From Nocardioides jensenii JCM 1364 = NBRC 14755 (GTDB taxonomy: Bacteria > Actinomycetota > Actinomycetes > Propionibacteriales > Nocardioidaceae), in NCBI RefSeq assembly GCF_001552535.1, contig NZ_BCRJ01000115.1, positions 1 through 32,951 on the forward strand: a stretch of DNA of 32,951 nucleotides. The letters are read 5' to 3'. Below are positions 22,774 to 29,436 of this stretch, piece after piece. A model generated the notes under the pieces. That model was not told the DNA's origin. It did not search any database and saw only the letters and a program-made list of their open reading frames with translations. Positions within the stretch are counted from its first letter, which is position 1. Every line of letters begins with the position of its first letter. The position numbers were made by a program, and so were the translations under genes.

Positions 22774-24242
22774 GCATCCTCGCCATCGACGCCGGCACCA
22801 CCGGCGTCACCGCGCTCGTCGTGACGCCGGAGGGCACGATCGCAGCCCGTGGCTACCAGGAGTTCGGCCAGCACTTCCCTCGTCCGGGCTGGGTCGAGCA
22901 CACACCCGAGGAGATCTGGCAGGCCACCATCGAGGCAACTCGCGAGGTGATCAAGTCCTACGACGGTGAGCTGACCGGCCTCGGCATCACCAACCAGCGC
23001 GAGACGATCATGCTCTGGGACCGCGAGACGCTGGGGTCGCCGCGACGCGCCATCGTCTGGCAGGACAGGCGCACCGCCGACATCTGCAACCGCCTGCGGG
23101 CCGACGGACACGAGCAGCGGGTCACCGAGCTGACCGGTCTGCGCCTCGACCCCTACTTCTCGGCCACCAAGCTGATGTGGCTGGCCGAGAACGAAGCCAA
23201 CACCTGGGCGCTGGTGAAGTCGGGCCGCTACGCGATCGGCACCGTCGACTCCTACCTGATCGCCCGCATGACGCGCGGCACCTGGCACGTCACCGACGTC
23301 TCCAACGCATCCCGCACCCTGTTGTTCGACCTCACCACCGGCGACTGGTCAGACGAGCTGTGCGACCTGTTCGGCGTACCCCGCGACGCCCTGCCCGACC
23401 TGGTGCCCAACTGGGGCGAGGTGGCGGTGACCGATCCGAAGGTCTTCTGCGGCCTGTCACTGCCGATCGCGGGCATCGCCGGCGACCAGCAGTCGGCGTT
23501 GTTCGGCCAGACCTGCTTCGACCCCGGCGACTCCAAGTGCACCTACGGCACGGGGTCCTTCATCCTCACCAACACCGGCACCGAGCTCGTGCGCAGCGAT
23601 GCCGGGCTGTTGACCACCGCAGCCTGGCGATCACCCTCGGGCGAGCTGACCTACGCGCTCGAGGGTGCGATCTTCGTGACCGGCGCCGCGGTGCAGTGGC
23701 TGCGCGACGGACTGCAGATCGTCGGCACCGCTTCCGAGACCGCCGCGATCGCCGCCACCGTCCCGGACTCCGAGGGCGTCGTGTTCGTCCCGGCGCTGAC
23801 CGGACTCGGCGCGCCGCACTGGGATCCGTTGGCTCGGGGACTGATCATCGGCCTGACCCGGGGCACCACGCGCGGGCACATCGTGCGCGCGACGCTGGAG
23901 GCGATCGCCTTCGAGGTGCGCGACGTGCTGGAGACCATGCCCTCTCTTGCCACGTTGAAGGTGGATGGCGGCGCCTCGGCCAACGACCTGCTCTGCCAGG
24001 TGCAGGCCGACCAGATCGGCGTACCGGTCGAGCGCCCGAAGATCGTCGACACCACCGCCCTCGGCGCCGCGTTCCTGGCCGGCCTGGGCACCGGCGTCTG
24101 GGAGAGCACCGACGATCTGCGCGAGACCTGGCAGCTCGACCGCAGCTTCTCGCCCGCGGAGGGTGTCCGGGAGAAGGCGGACGCCGCGCACGCGAAGTGG
24201 ATCGACGCGGTCAACCGGTCGAAGGCCTGGGCCGACGCCTGA
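22770..24242 (+). CDS. glpK: Glycerol kinase (FGGY family)
   Basis: A 490-residue kinase phosphorylating glycerol to glycerol 3-phosphate. It opens with the phosphate-1 loop ILAIDAGTTGVTALVV (DAGTT rather than the usual DQGTT). The residues that hold glycerol in E. coli GlpK appear in order: Arg77 and Glu78 in NQRET, Trp97 in AIVWQDR, Tyr129 in DPYFSATK, and Asp239 and Gln240 in GIAGDQQSALFGQ. GLGAPHWDPLARG and VDGGASANDLLCQVQADQIG complete the signature. GTG 22770 follows AAGGAG (22759-22764) and overlaps the DUF1028 stop. No glpF or glpD gene accompanies it. Other FGGY sugars cannot be excluded, but the intact glycerol pocket argues for glycerol. Confidence 0.9.
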   Translation: MSILAIDAGTTGVTALVVTPEGTIAARGYQEFGQHFPRPGWVEHTPEEIWQATIEATREVIKSYDGELTGLGITNQRETIMLWDRETLGSPRRAIVWQDRRTADICNRLRADGHEQRVTELTGLRLDPYFSATKLMWLAENEANTWALVKSGRYAIGTVDSYLIARMTRGTWHVTDVSNASRTLLFDLTTGDWSDELCDLFGVPRDALPDLVPNWGEVAVTDPKVFCGLSLPIAGIAGDQQSALFGQTCFDPGDSKCTYGTGSFILTNTGTELVRSDAGLLTTAAWRSPSGELTYALEGAIFVTGAAVQWLRDGLQIVGTASETAAIAATVPDSEGVVFVPALTGLGAPHWDPLARGLIIGLTRGTTRGHIVRATLEAIAFEVRDVLETMPSLATLKVDGGASANDLLCQVQADQIGVPVERPKIVDTTALGAAFLAGLGTGVWESTDDLRETWQLDRSFSPAEGVREKADAAHAKWIDAVNRSKAWADA

Positions 24243-24267
24243 GGCAGGACGTCGCCCGACAGTCTGC

Positions 24268-25158
24268 TCAGCCCTGGAGTCGCGTCACCCGTGCGGAGGC
24301 ACGCTGACGCGCCTGGTCTGCGGCTCGTACGTCGTCCCGCGCTGACTCGACCACCTGCTGCGCGTCGGCGAGCTGCTCGTCGATCTCGTCCTGCTCCTCC
24401 TCGTGCTCGCTGAGCCGGCGTCGCAGCTCGTCGATCTCGGCCTGCATCTGCAGGCTGCGGGCCTCGAGCTCCGCGACGTCGGCGGCGGCCGCGTCGAACG
24501 CTTCGGTGGCCGCATCGGCGTCGCGTTCGGCCTCGGCCAGCTCGACGCGGGCGATCTCGAGCCGCTTCGCGGTCTCGTCCGGGTCGGGCACGATGTGCAG
24601 CTCAGGGGGCGATGTGGAGGGAGCCTCGATGGTGGTGGGCGCGAAGCCGGCCGCGTCGGGCACCGCGACGCTGGAGGCTGCGTCGACGGCATCGACACCG
24701 GTGGCGGCCATCGCCGTGACCAGCAGCCCGGTGCGCACGGCGGCACCGGCAGCCTCGTCGACCATCGCCGCGGTGAGGGTGGCCTCGACCTGGTCAGCGA
24801 CCGATGCGGTCACCTTCTGTCCATGCTCCACGGCCAGGGAGCGGGCCTGCTGGGTGATCGCCGAGGTCAGTTGCCGTCGCTGTCGGGTCAGAGCGCGCAG
24901 CTCCTCACCGTCCAGGGAGGACTGCGCCTCACGCAGGGCCGCCCCGACGAGCAGCACCTGGTCGACCTGGTCGGGGTCGCGGCGGACCAGGAGGTTGACC
25001 ACCCAGGCCGAGGTCGAGGGCTTCTTGAGCGCCTTGATCCGGTCGGAGAGCTCCCGGTCGGTGGTCCGCAGCTCCTTCACCAGGGAGTCACGGGCCGGGG
25101 TGAACTCGGGCAGCGTCAGGCCATAGAGACGGTCGGCTGCCTCGAGGAGCGTGGTCAC
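24268..25158 (-). CDS. Coiled-coil protein conserved in actinobacteria, unknown function
   Basis: A 296-residue soluble protein. The N-terminal part has LYGLTLPEFTPARDSLVKEL and IKALKKPSTSAWVVNLLVR, a combination I recognise from many actinobacterial hypothetical proteins. A Pro/Ser linker around 180-195 precedes a long charged coiled coil (about 198-295) rich in Glu, Asp, Ala and Gln, e.g. EARSLQMQAEIDELRRRL. It has no signal peptide or membrane helix. The GTG start is preceded by TAGGAT at six bases, which supports it. The gene is convergent with glycerol kinase and follows the TetR gene on the same strand. Structural or scaffold work is plausible but unproven. Confidence 0.75.
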   Translation of the reverse strand: MTTLLEAADRLYGLTLPEFTPARDSLVKELRTTDRELSDRIKALKKPSTSAWVVNLLVRRDPDQVDQVLLVGAALREAQSSLDGEELRALTRQRRQLTSAITQQARSLAVEHGQKVTASVADQVEATLTAAMVDEAAGAAVRTGLLVTAMAATGVDAVDAASSVAVPDAAGFAPTTIEAPSTSPPELHIVPDPDETAKRLEIARVELAEAERDADAATEAFDAAAADVAELEARSLQMQAEIDELRRRLSEHEEEQDEIDEQLADAQQVVESARDDVRAADQARQRASARVTRLQG

Positions 25159-25164
25159 GCCTTG

Positions 25165-25170
25165 ATCCTA
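25165..25170 (-). promoter_or_regulatory. Putative leaderless promoter -10 (TAGGAT) for coiled-coil gene
   Basis: On the minus strand TAGGAT is followed by six bases and GTG 25158, with no ribosome site. Confidence 0.55.
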
Positions 25171-25207
25171 GTGATCAGCGTGGGCGCGACGGTGGTGGGG
25201 ACGGTAC

Positions 25208-25819
25208 TCACGCGGAGGCGCGCAGTCCTGCGGTGAGCATGTCGGTGGCGATGTCGATCAGCTCGTCGCGCGAGCTGCCGACGGGTCTCTGCAAGGCGAT
25301 GCGCAGGCAGGTCGCCTGCGTCACGCCCATCACCATGAAGACGAGTGAGTCAAGCCTCGCCGGTGACACCTCGGGGAGGTGCCTCGCCGGGATGACTCGG
25401 GCCAGGCTCTGCAGTCCGGCCTCGATCTCGGGCATCACGTTGGACTGCGTTCCCGAAGGCACGGCGTCGACCATCGCCAGGATCACGGGTGCGTGTCGCT
25501 CGAATGCCTCGGTGAGCGTGGCGACGACCTCACGCACGGCGTCGGGGAGATCTCGGTCGAGTGCCCGAGCCACGCCGGCCATGAGCTCGGCGGAGATCTC
25601 GGTGACGGCCTCCAGCCGGAGTGCCTCGAGAATGTCGGCCTTGTCGTCGAAGTAGCGGTAGAACGTGCCGCTGCTGACGTGGGCACGCTCGACAATGGCC
25701 GTTGTGGTCAGGCGCTCGGACCCGACGTCGCTCAGAAGTTGAACAGTCGCATCGAGAAGGTCCCTCCGCATGCGGATGGCCCGCTGCTGTCTCGGTCGGA
25801 TCCGCTGTCGTTGAGCCAC
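25208..25819 (-). CDS. TetR-family transcriptional regulator
   Basis: A 203-residue repressor-type protein. The N-terminal helix-turn-helix is LTTTAIVERAHVSSGTFYRYFDDKADILEAL, with the TFYRYFxxK motif of TetR proteins. The remaining 140 residues form the ligand-binding and dimer domain. GTG 25819 was chosen because GAGGA lies about eight bases upstream; further upstream the frame overlaps the divergent gene and is not credible. It is divergent from the MpaB/Lcp-family oxygenase gene (25902) with 82 bases between, so it probably controls that gene and itself. TetR regulators also neighbour some latex-clearing protein genes. The inducer is unknown. Confidence 0.9.
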   Translation of the reverse strand: MAQRQRIRPRQQRAIRMRRDLLDATVQLLSDVGSERLTTTAIVERAHVSSGTFYRYFDDKADILEALRLEAVTEISAELMAGVARALDRDLPDAVREVVATLTEAFERHAPVILAMVDAVPSGTQSNVMPEIEAGLQSLARVIPARHLPEVSPARLDSLVFMVMGVTQATCLRIALQRPVGSSRDELIDIATDMLTAGLRASA

Positions 25820-25856
25820 AATTTCGTCCTCTCGCCACCCGTTGTCGTGTCCAGAG

Positions 25857-25888
25857 AAAGTGAATGGAACATGAGGCATCCCCACTTT
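25857..25888. promoter_or_regulatory. Candidate operator (AAAGTG-N20-CACTTT) between TetR and oxygenase genes
   Basis: Inverted hexamers AAAGTG (25857-25862) and CACTTT (25883-25888) flank the region just before the oxygenase -10. The wide spacing is unusual for one TetR dimer, so this is only a candidate. Confidence 0.25.
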
Positions 25889-25894
25889 TATGCT
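25889..25894 (+). promoter_or_regulatory. Putative leaderless promoter -10 (TATGCT) for oxygenase gene
   Basis: TATGCT is followed by seven bases and ATG 25902. This favours 25902 over the ATG at 25890, which overlaps the hexamer itself. Confidence 0.5.
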
Positions 25895-25901
25895 GATGAG
25901 C

Positions 25902-27122
25902 ATGGCAGCAATCCCCGGGCACGGCGAGCTTCCCACGACCGTGCGCCACCACGACGAGGCGTTGCGCCGGTTCGGTGACCGCGCGTCGGCGTACTTCTCG
26001 GGCATGTGGGACGGCGACCCGCTGGCCGACGCGTTCGTGGCGGACTTTGCCACGATCGGGCACGGGCGCGGCATGCGGATGCTGCGCCAGGCCTGCCGAG
26101 AAGGCGTCGACGCGGTTGAGGGAGCACCCGCATCACTGCGCGCGCTGTTCGCCCAGCTTGACGCCGTTCCTGCCTGGGTCGACCTGGCACGCATCAACCG
26201 CGACTCACGGCAACTGGCCCGCTACACCCGCCAGGCCGGCATCGTGCTCGGCGCCGCGTCGCTGGTCAGTGGCTACGCCAACTCCGCCGCCTCACGCCCG
26301 CTCGAGCTCACCGGGCGGTACGTCGAGAACGCCGGCATGCGTACGATCGAGGTCGGCTCCTGGTTGCTCGCGATCAACGCCGACCACGGGCTCGAACGCG
26401 ACCGACCGGGCTTCGAGCTGACGGTGCGAGTGCGCATCATCCATGCCCTGGTGCGCCGCCAGCTCCTCGACTCCCCCGACTGGGACACCGACGCATGGGG
26501 CGTGCCGATCTGCCAGTCCTACCTGGCCTACACGTTGATCGAGTTCTGTCTGATCCCGTTGCGCGGCATGCGTGCGATCGGGGCGCCGTACCTGCCACAC
26601 GAGGTCGACGCCTACTACGAGACCTGGCGCTACGTCGGGCACCTGCTGGGCATCGACCCGTCACTGCTGCCCACCGACGAGGCCGAGCAACGCGTGCTCG
26701 AGGAGCTCTACCTGCTCACCCGGCCACCGGTCGACGACTACTGCATCAGTCTGGTGGCCGCGATCAACGACGAGTTCCTCGTGCCCGAGATCGAGGAGTT
26801 GCTCCCCCGACAGCTCTACGGCGTCGCGCCGCCCGTGGTGCACGGTCTTGAGCGGATCTTCCTCGGCGAGAAGATCGCCGACGAGCTGCAGGTCCCGACG
26901 ACCCGGGCCACGCCGTTCATCCGGCTGCTCGGCTCACTGATGCTGGTGGTGAACCTCCTGATCGACCGCATTCCCGGGTCCTTGACCCTCCGCACCCGCC
27001 TTGGCGAGCGGTACCGCGACCAGCAGGAGACCCGTCTGCGCACGCGCTACTCCGTCCGGCACGACCTGGTCGACGATTCGCCCGCAGGTGGCAAGCCGCA
27101 CCCGGCCCGCGACCCCGGTTGA
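25902..27122 (+). CDS. MpaB/Lcp-type oxygenase (DUF2236 family)
   Basis: A 406-residue protein of the family that includes bacterial latex-clearing protein (a haem b polyisoprene dioxygenase) and fungal MpaB. The core segment is at about 121-190: LVSGYANSAASRPLELTGRY, then MRTIEVGSWLLAI, then FELTVRVRIIHALVRRQL, where His181 fits the haem-binding histidine and the Arg residues lie on the same helix. Unlike secreted Lcp enzymes it has no Tat or Sec signal; near residue 340 a helix (SLMLVVNLLIDRI) could touch the membrane. It is therefore probably a cytoplasmic oxygenase for a lipid-like or terpenoid substrate. It is divergent from a TetR gene, its likely regulator. A palindrome at the stop codon may end the transcript. 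Confidence 0.82.
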   Translation: MAAIPGHGELPTTVRHHDEALRRFGDRASAYFSGMWDGDPLADAFVADFATIGHGRGMRMLRQACREGVDAVEGAPASLRALFAQLDAVPAWVDLARINRDSRQLARYTRQAGIVLGAASLVSGYANSAASRPLELTGRYVENAGMRTIEVGSWLLAINADHGLERDRPGFELTVRVRIIHALVRRQLLDSPDWDTDAWGVPICQSYLAYTLIEFCLIPLRGMRAIGAPYLPHEVDAYYETWRYVGHLLGIDPSLLPTDEAEQRVLEELYLLTRPPVDDYCISLVAAINDEFLVPEIEELLPRQLYGVAPPVVHGLERIFLGEKIADELQVPTTRATPFIRLLGSLMLVVNLLIDRIPGSLTLRTRLGERYRDQQETRLRTRYSVRHDLVDDSPAGGKPHPARDPG

Positions 27123-27138
27123 CCCACGAGTCGTGGGT
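27122..27138 (+). terminator. Short hairpin at the oxygenase stop codon
   Basis: ACCCACGA (27122-27129) and TCGTGGGT (27131-27138) are perfect complements around a single G. The first base is the last base of the stop codon. No T-tract follows. Confidence 0.45.
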
Positions 27139-27148
27139 TCTCGTCCGT

Positions 27149-27208
27149 CGACTTGTTGATTCTGCCGTGCCGAAAACCCCAACTCGGCGGACCAGAATCA
27201 ACAAGTCG
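27149..27208. repeat. 60-bp element with 16-bp terminal inverted repeats
   Basis: CGACTTGTTGATTCTG (27149-27164) and CAGAATCAACAAGTCG (27193-27208) are perfect inverted repeats, with a smaller inner stem CCGA/TCGG around 27170-27187. It could fold as one long hairpin and act as a bidirectional terminator between the convergent oxygenase and GNAT genes. The AT-rich arms stand out from local composition, which suggests a mobile or dispersed element (MITE- or REP-like). The right arm supplies the stop codon of the GNAT gene. Confidence 0.8.
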
Positions 27209-28160
27209 TGACCACGAAGTGGAGAGCCGGCTCCCGACGCCCGTTGCCTGCGCCGAGCTCGATCGGGTCACCCGGGTCGGGATCGACGCGCACGAAACCG
27301 CACTTCTCCAGCACCCGCTGGGAGGCGAGGTTGCTCACCGTCGTCGACGCGCGGACGTCGGTGACACCGCGGCGGGCCATCTCCGCGAGACCGAGTCGCA
27401 CGGCCTGCGAGGCACGGCCACGTCCCGTTGCCCTCGCCGCGAACCGGTAGCCCAGATCGGCCCGGCCCTCGGCCACGTTCAAGAAGTTGACCCGGCCGAT
27501 CAGACGGGACTGCTCGTCCCGGACGAGGAAGTACTGGTCGACACCGTCGGCCTGGTCCCGCAGTCTCTCGGCCAGGTGGTCGTCGAACCCGTCGAAGAAC
27601 GCGTCACCACGATCGGGAATGCTACGCGTGAACCAGGCACGGTTCTCCCGCTCGAAGGCCAGCAGCTCGTCGCGGTCCTCGGTCCGCAACGGCCGGATCG
27701 TCGTCCCCGTGAAGGAGTACTCGAGCTCGGTCGGACACGGCGGCCACACCGACTCCTGCTGTCGGCCCGTCGGCACCCAACCCAGGTGCTCGTAGAGTCT
27801 CCGGGCGCGCCCGTTGGCGGCGAGCACCCACAGCTGGATGCCGAGTCCCCCGGCAGCCACGGCGCGTTCGACGCCCTGCCGGCCCAGTCCCTCACCCCAC
27901 GAGGCGGGGTGCACGAACACGTGCCGCAACGAGCTGTCGTCGTACGCCGTGACGGCACGCAGCCCGTCGACGCCATCGACCACCTCGACCGTGACGTCAC
28001 CGGACTCGAAGACCAGAGCCCATCGGGCCAGCACGTCGTCCTCGGGGAAGGGCTCCGCGAAGACGTGACCCAGCGCGGCGAGGCAGGCGTCGCGCTCCAG
28101 CTCCATCAGGGCCAGCGCCTCGTCAGGAGCCGCGCGGCGCCAACCGGACGGCGGGGTCAT
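27198..28160 (-). CDS. Double GNAT-domain acetyltransferase
   Basis: A 320-residue protein with two GNAT folds in tandem. Domain 1 (about 1-150) has the acetyl-CoA motif region SSLRHVFVHPASWGEGLGRQGVERAV and the ending RLYEHLGWVPTG. Domain 2 (about 153-312) is RimJ/RimL-like: TIRPLRTEDRDELLAFERENRAWF, the ATGRGRASQAVRLGLAEMA segment and SNLASQRVLEKCGFVRV. Domain 2 may modify protein N-termini or small amines. Its ATG overlaps the response-regulator stop (ATGA), so it is the last gene of that operon. The final residues TTC and the stop lie in the right arm of the 60-bp inverted repeat element, so the original C-terminus may have been replaced. Substrates are unknown. Confidence 0.82.
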   Translation of the reverse strand: MTPPSGWRRAAPDEALALMELERDACLAALGHVFAEPFPEDDVLARWALVFESGDVTVEVVDGVDGLRAVTAYDDSSLRHVFVHPASWGEGLGRQGVERAVAAGGLGIQLWVLAANGRARRLYEHLGWVPTGRQQESVWPPCPTELEYSFTGTTIRPLRTEDRDELLAFERENRAWFTRSIPDRGDAFFDGFDDHLAERLRDQADGVDQYFLVRDEQSRLIGRVNFLNVAEGRADLGYRFAARATGRGRASQAVRLGLAEMARRGVTDVRASTTVSNLASQRVLEKCGFVRVDPDPGDPIELGAGNGRREPALHFVVTTC

Positions 28161-28813
28161 TCCTCGTCGAGGCCCTGTTCGATGGCATAGCGGGTCAGCT
28201 CGACCCGGTTGTGCAGCTGGAGCTTGCGCAGGGTGTTCTGCACATGGTTCTGCACGGTGCGGTGCGAGAGCACCAGGCGCTCGGCGATCTGCTTGTAGGA
28301 CATGCCCTTGGCCACCAGCCGGAGCACCTCGGTCTCACGGTCGGTGAGCTTCGGCGTGCCGTCGTCGGCGGGCGCGTCGAGGAGCCGGCGGTACTCGCCG
28401 AGCACCAAGCCGGCCAGGCCGGGCGTGAAGACGGTGTCGCCCTGCGCCACCCGGCGTACGGCGTCAAGCAGCTCGTCGCGGGAGGCGGACTTGACCAGAT
28501 AACCGGTGGCGCCGGCCTTGACCGCGTCGAGGACGTCGTTCTGCTCACCCGACGCCGAGAGGATGAGCACCCGCGTCGACGGGTCCTGCCGGACCACCTC
28601 GGCGGTCACCTCGACCCCGTTGGGCGCGGGGATCTGCAGGTCGAGCACGAGCACCTGCGGCCGCGCGGCCGGGAAGCGGGCCAACGCCTCGGACCCGTTG
28701 GCAGCCACGGCCACCACGTTGAGGCCGGCCGCGACCAGGTCGCGCTCCACGGCGTCACGCCACATCGGGTGGTCGTCGACCACCATCACCCGGATCGGCT
28801 CGTCCCCGCTCAT
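28157..28813 (-). CDS. macR: MacR-like NarL/LuxR-family response regulator
   Basis: A 218-residue response regulator. The receiver domain (1-120) has the acidic pair Asp13/Asp14, phospho-acceptor Asp58 in VLVLDLQIP, and the conserved Lys in GYLVKSAS. A LuxR-type helix-turn-helix occupies about 150-210 (LTDRETEVLRLVAKGMSYKQIAERLVLSHRTVQNHVQNTL). The pattern ILSASGEQNDVLDAVKAGATGYLVKSAS matches MacR-type regulators, which in Streptomyces act with MacS on morphogenesis and antibiotic production. I chose ATG 28813 because AGGAGG lies seven bases upstream; the ATG six bases earlier has no spacing from it. The sensor kinase lies upstream on the same strand, separated by a flavin reductase gene. Confidence 0.9.
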   Translation of the reverse strand: MSGDEPIRVMVVDDHPMWRDAVERDLVAAGLNVVAVAANGSEALARFPAARPQVLVLDLQIPAPNGVEVTAEVVRQDPSTRVLILSASGEQNDVLDAVKAGATGYLVKSASRDELLDAVRRVAQGDTVFTPGLAGLVLGEYRRLLDAPADDGTPKLTDRETEVLRLVAKGMSYKQIAERLVLSHRTVQNHVQNTLRKLQLHNRVELTRYAIEQGLDEE

Positions 28814-28837
28814 CCGCATCCTCCTCGTGTCACCCGA

Positions 28838-28843
28838 ACCCTA
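28838..28843 (-). promoter_or_regulatory. Putative -10 (TAGGGT) for response regulator gene
   Basis: On the minus strand TAGGGT predicts a transcription start near 28831 and an 18-base leader with AGGAGG. This would let the regulator be made independently of the upstream kinase. Confidence 0.4.
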
Positions 28844-28873
28844 GACGAAGCCGTGGCCACGACCGCTGCGCGG

Positions 28874-28908
28874 TGGTTGAGGAGCGAGCGCCAGCAAGCG
28901 TCTCGACC
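28874..28908. repeat. Dispersed intergenic repeat of the TGGTTGAGGAGCGAGCGCCA type
   Basis: The sequence TGGTTGAGGAGCGAGCGCCA followed by GCAAGCGTCTCGACC resembles a short repeat I recall as common between genes in Nocardioides and related actinobacteria. It contains a direct repeat of GCGAGCG-like units rather than a clean hairpin. It lies between the flavin reductase stop and the response-regulator promoter. Only one copy is in this window, so its repeated nature rests on memory. Confidence 0.5.
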
Positions 28909-28911
28909 CAT

Positions 28912-29436
28912 TCACCTGGCGTGCTGGTAGCGGCCCCGACGGTGCACCAACGGCTCACCGTCGTCACCGATCACGGCGTGCTCGATGGTCGCGGTCACCA
29001 GCGACGACCAGCCGACCTCGGTGACCGACTCGACGCGTACGCCGACCCAGGTGGTGATCGTGGACAGCACCGGACCCCACTCGGTCTCCGCCCAGGTGAC
29101 ACCCTGGTCGAACTGGGCGAACTGCCCGCCGGGCGCGGGGACGGTGCCGGCGAAGATGTCGGCCAGGTTGTGGTGGCGGTAGTGCAGGAGCGAGACCGCG
29201 GCCGTGTGGTTGTCGCCGAGCCGGTCCATCAGGTCGGAGTCCGGATCGATCAGCCCGAGCACCCGGCCCGGTTCCCCGGCGGCGACCATCAATGACGAGA
29301 CGGTGAGGCCGGCGCGTTCGGAGGCGTCGCCACTGGTCCACAGCGTCACCTGCCCACCGAGCCGACCCCGCAGCCGGCGTACGGGGTCGCGCTCACCGGG
29401 AGGTTCGAGGAACGGGTGCTCGCGATGGATGGTCAC
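28912..29436 (-). CDS. Flavin reductase family protein
   Basis: A 174-residue protein with the split-barrel flavin reductase-like fold: RRLRGRLGGQVTLWTSGDASERAGLTVSSLMVAAGEPGRVLGLID near the N-terminus, then the core region with SLLHYRHHNLADIFAG, and a C-terminal end HAVIGDDGEPLVHRRGRYQ. Such proteins bind FMN or FAD and use NAD(P)H to reduce flavin for a monooxygenase or for redox sensing. GTG 29436 overlaps the sensor-kinase stop (GTGA), and TAGGCT lies seven bases before it inside the kinase gene, so an internal leaderless transcript is also possible. Its place between MacS- and MacR-like genes is unusual and may indicate redox input or simple hitch-hiking. Confidence 0.82.
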   Translation of the reverse strand: MTIHREHPFLEPPGERDPVRRLRGRLGGQVTLWTSGDASERAGLTVSSLMVAAGEPGRVLGLIDPDSDLMDRLGDNHTAAVSLLHYRHHNLADIFAGTVPAPGGQFAQFDQGVTWAETEWGPVLSTITTWVGVRVESVTEVGWSSLVTATIEHAVIGDDGEPLVHRRGRYQHAR

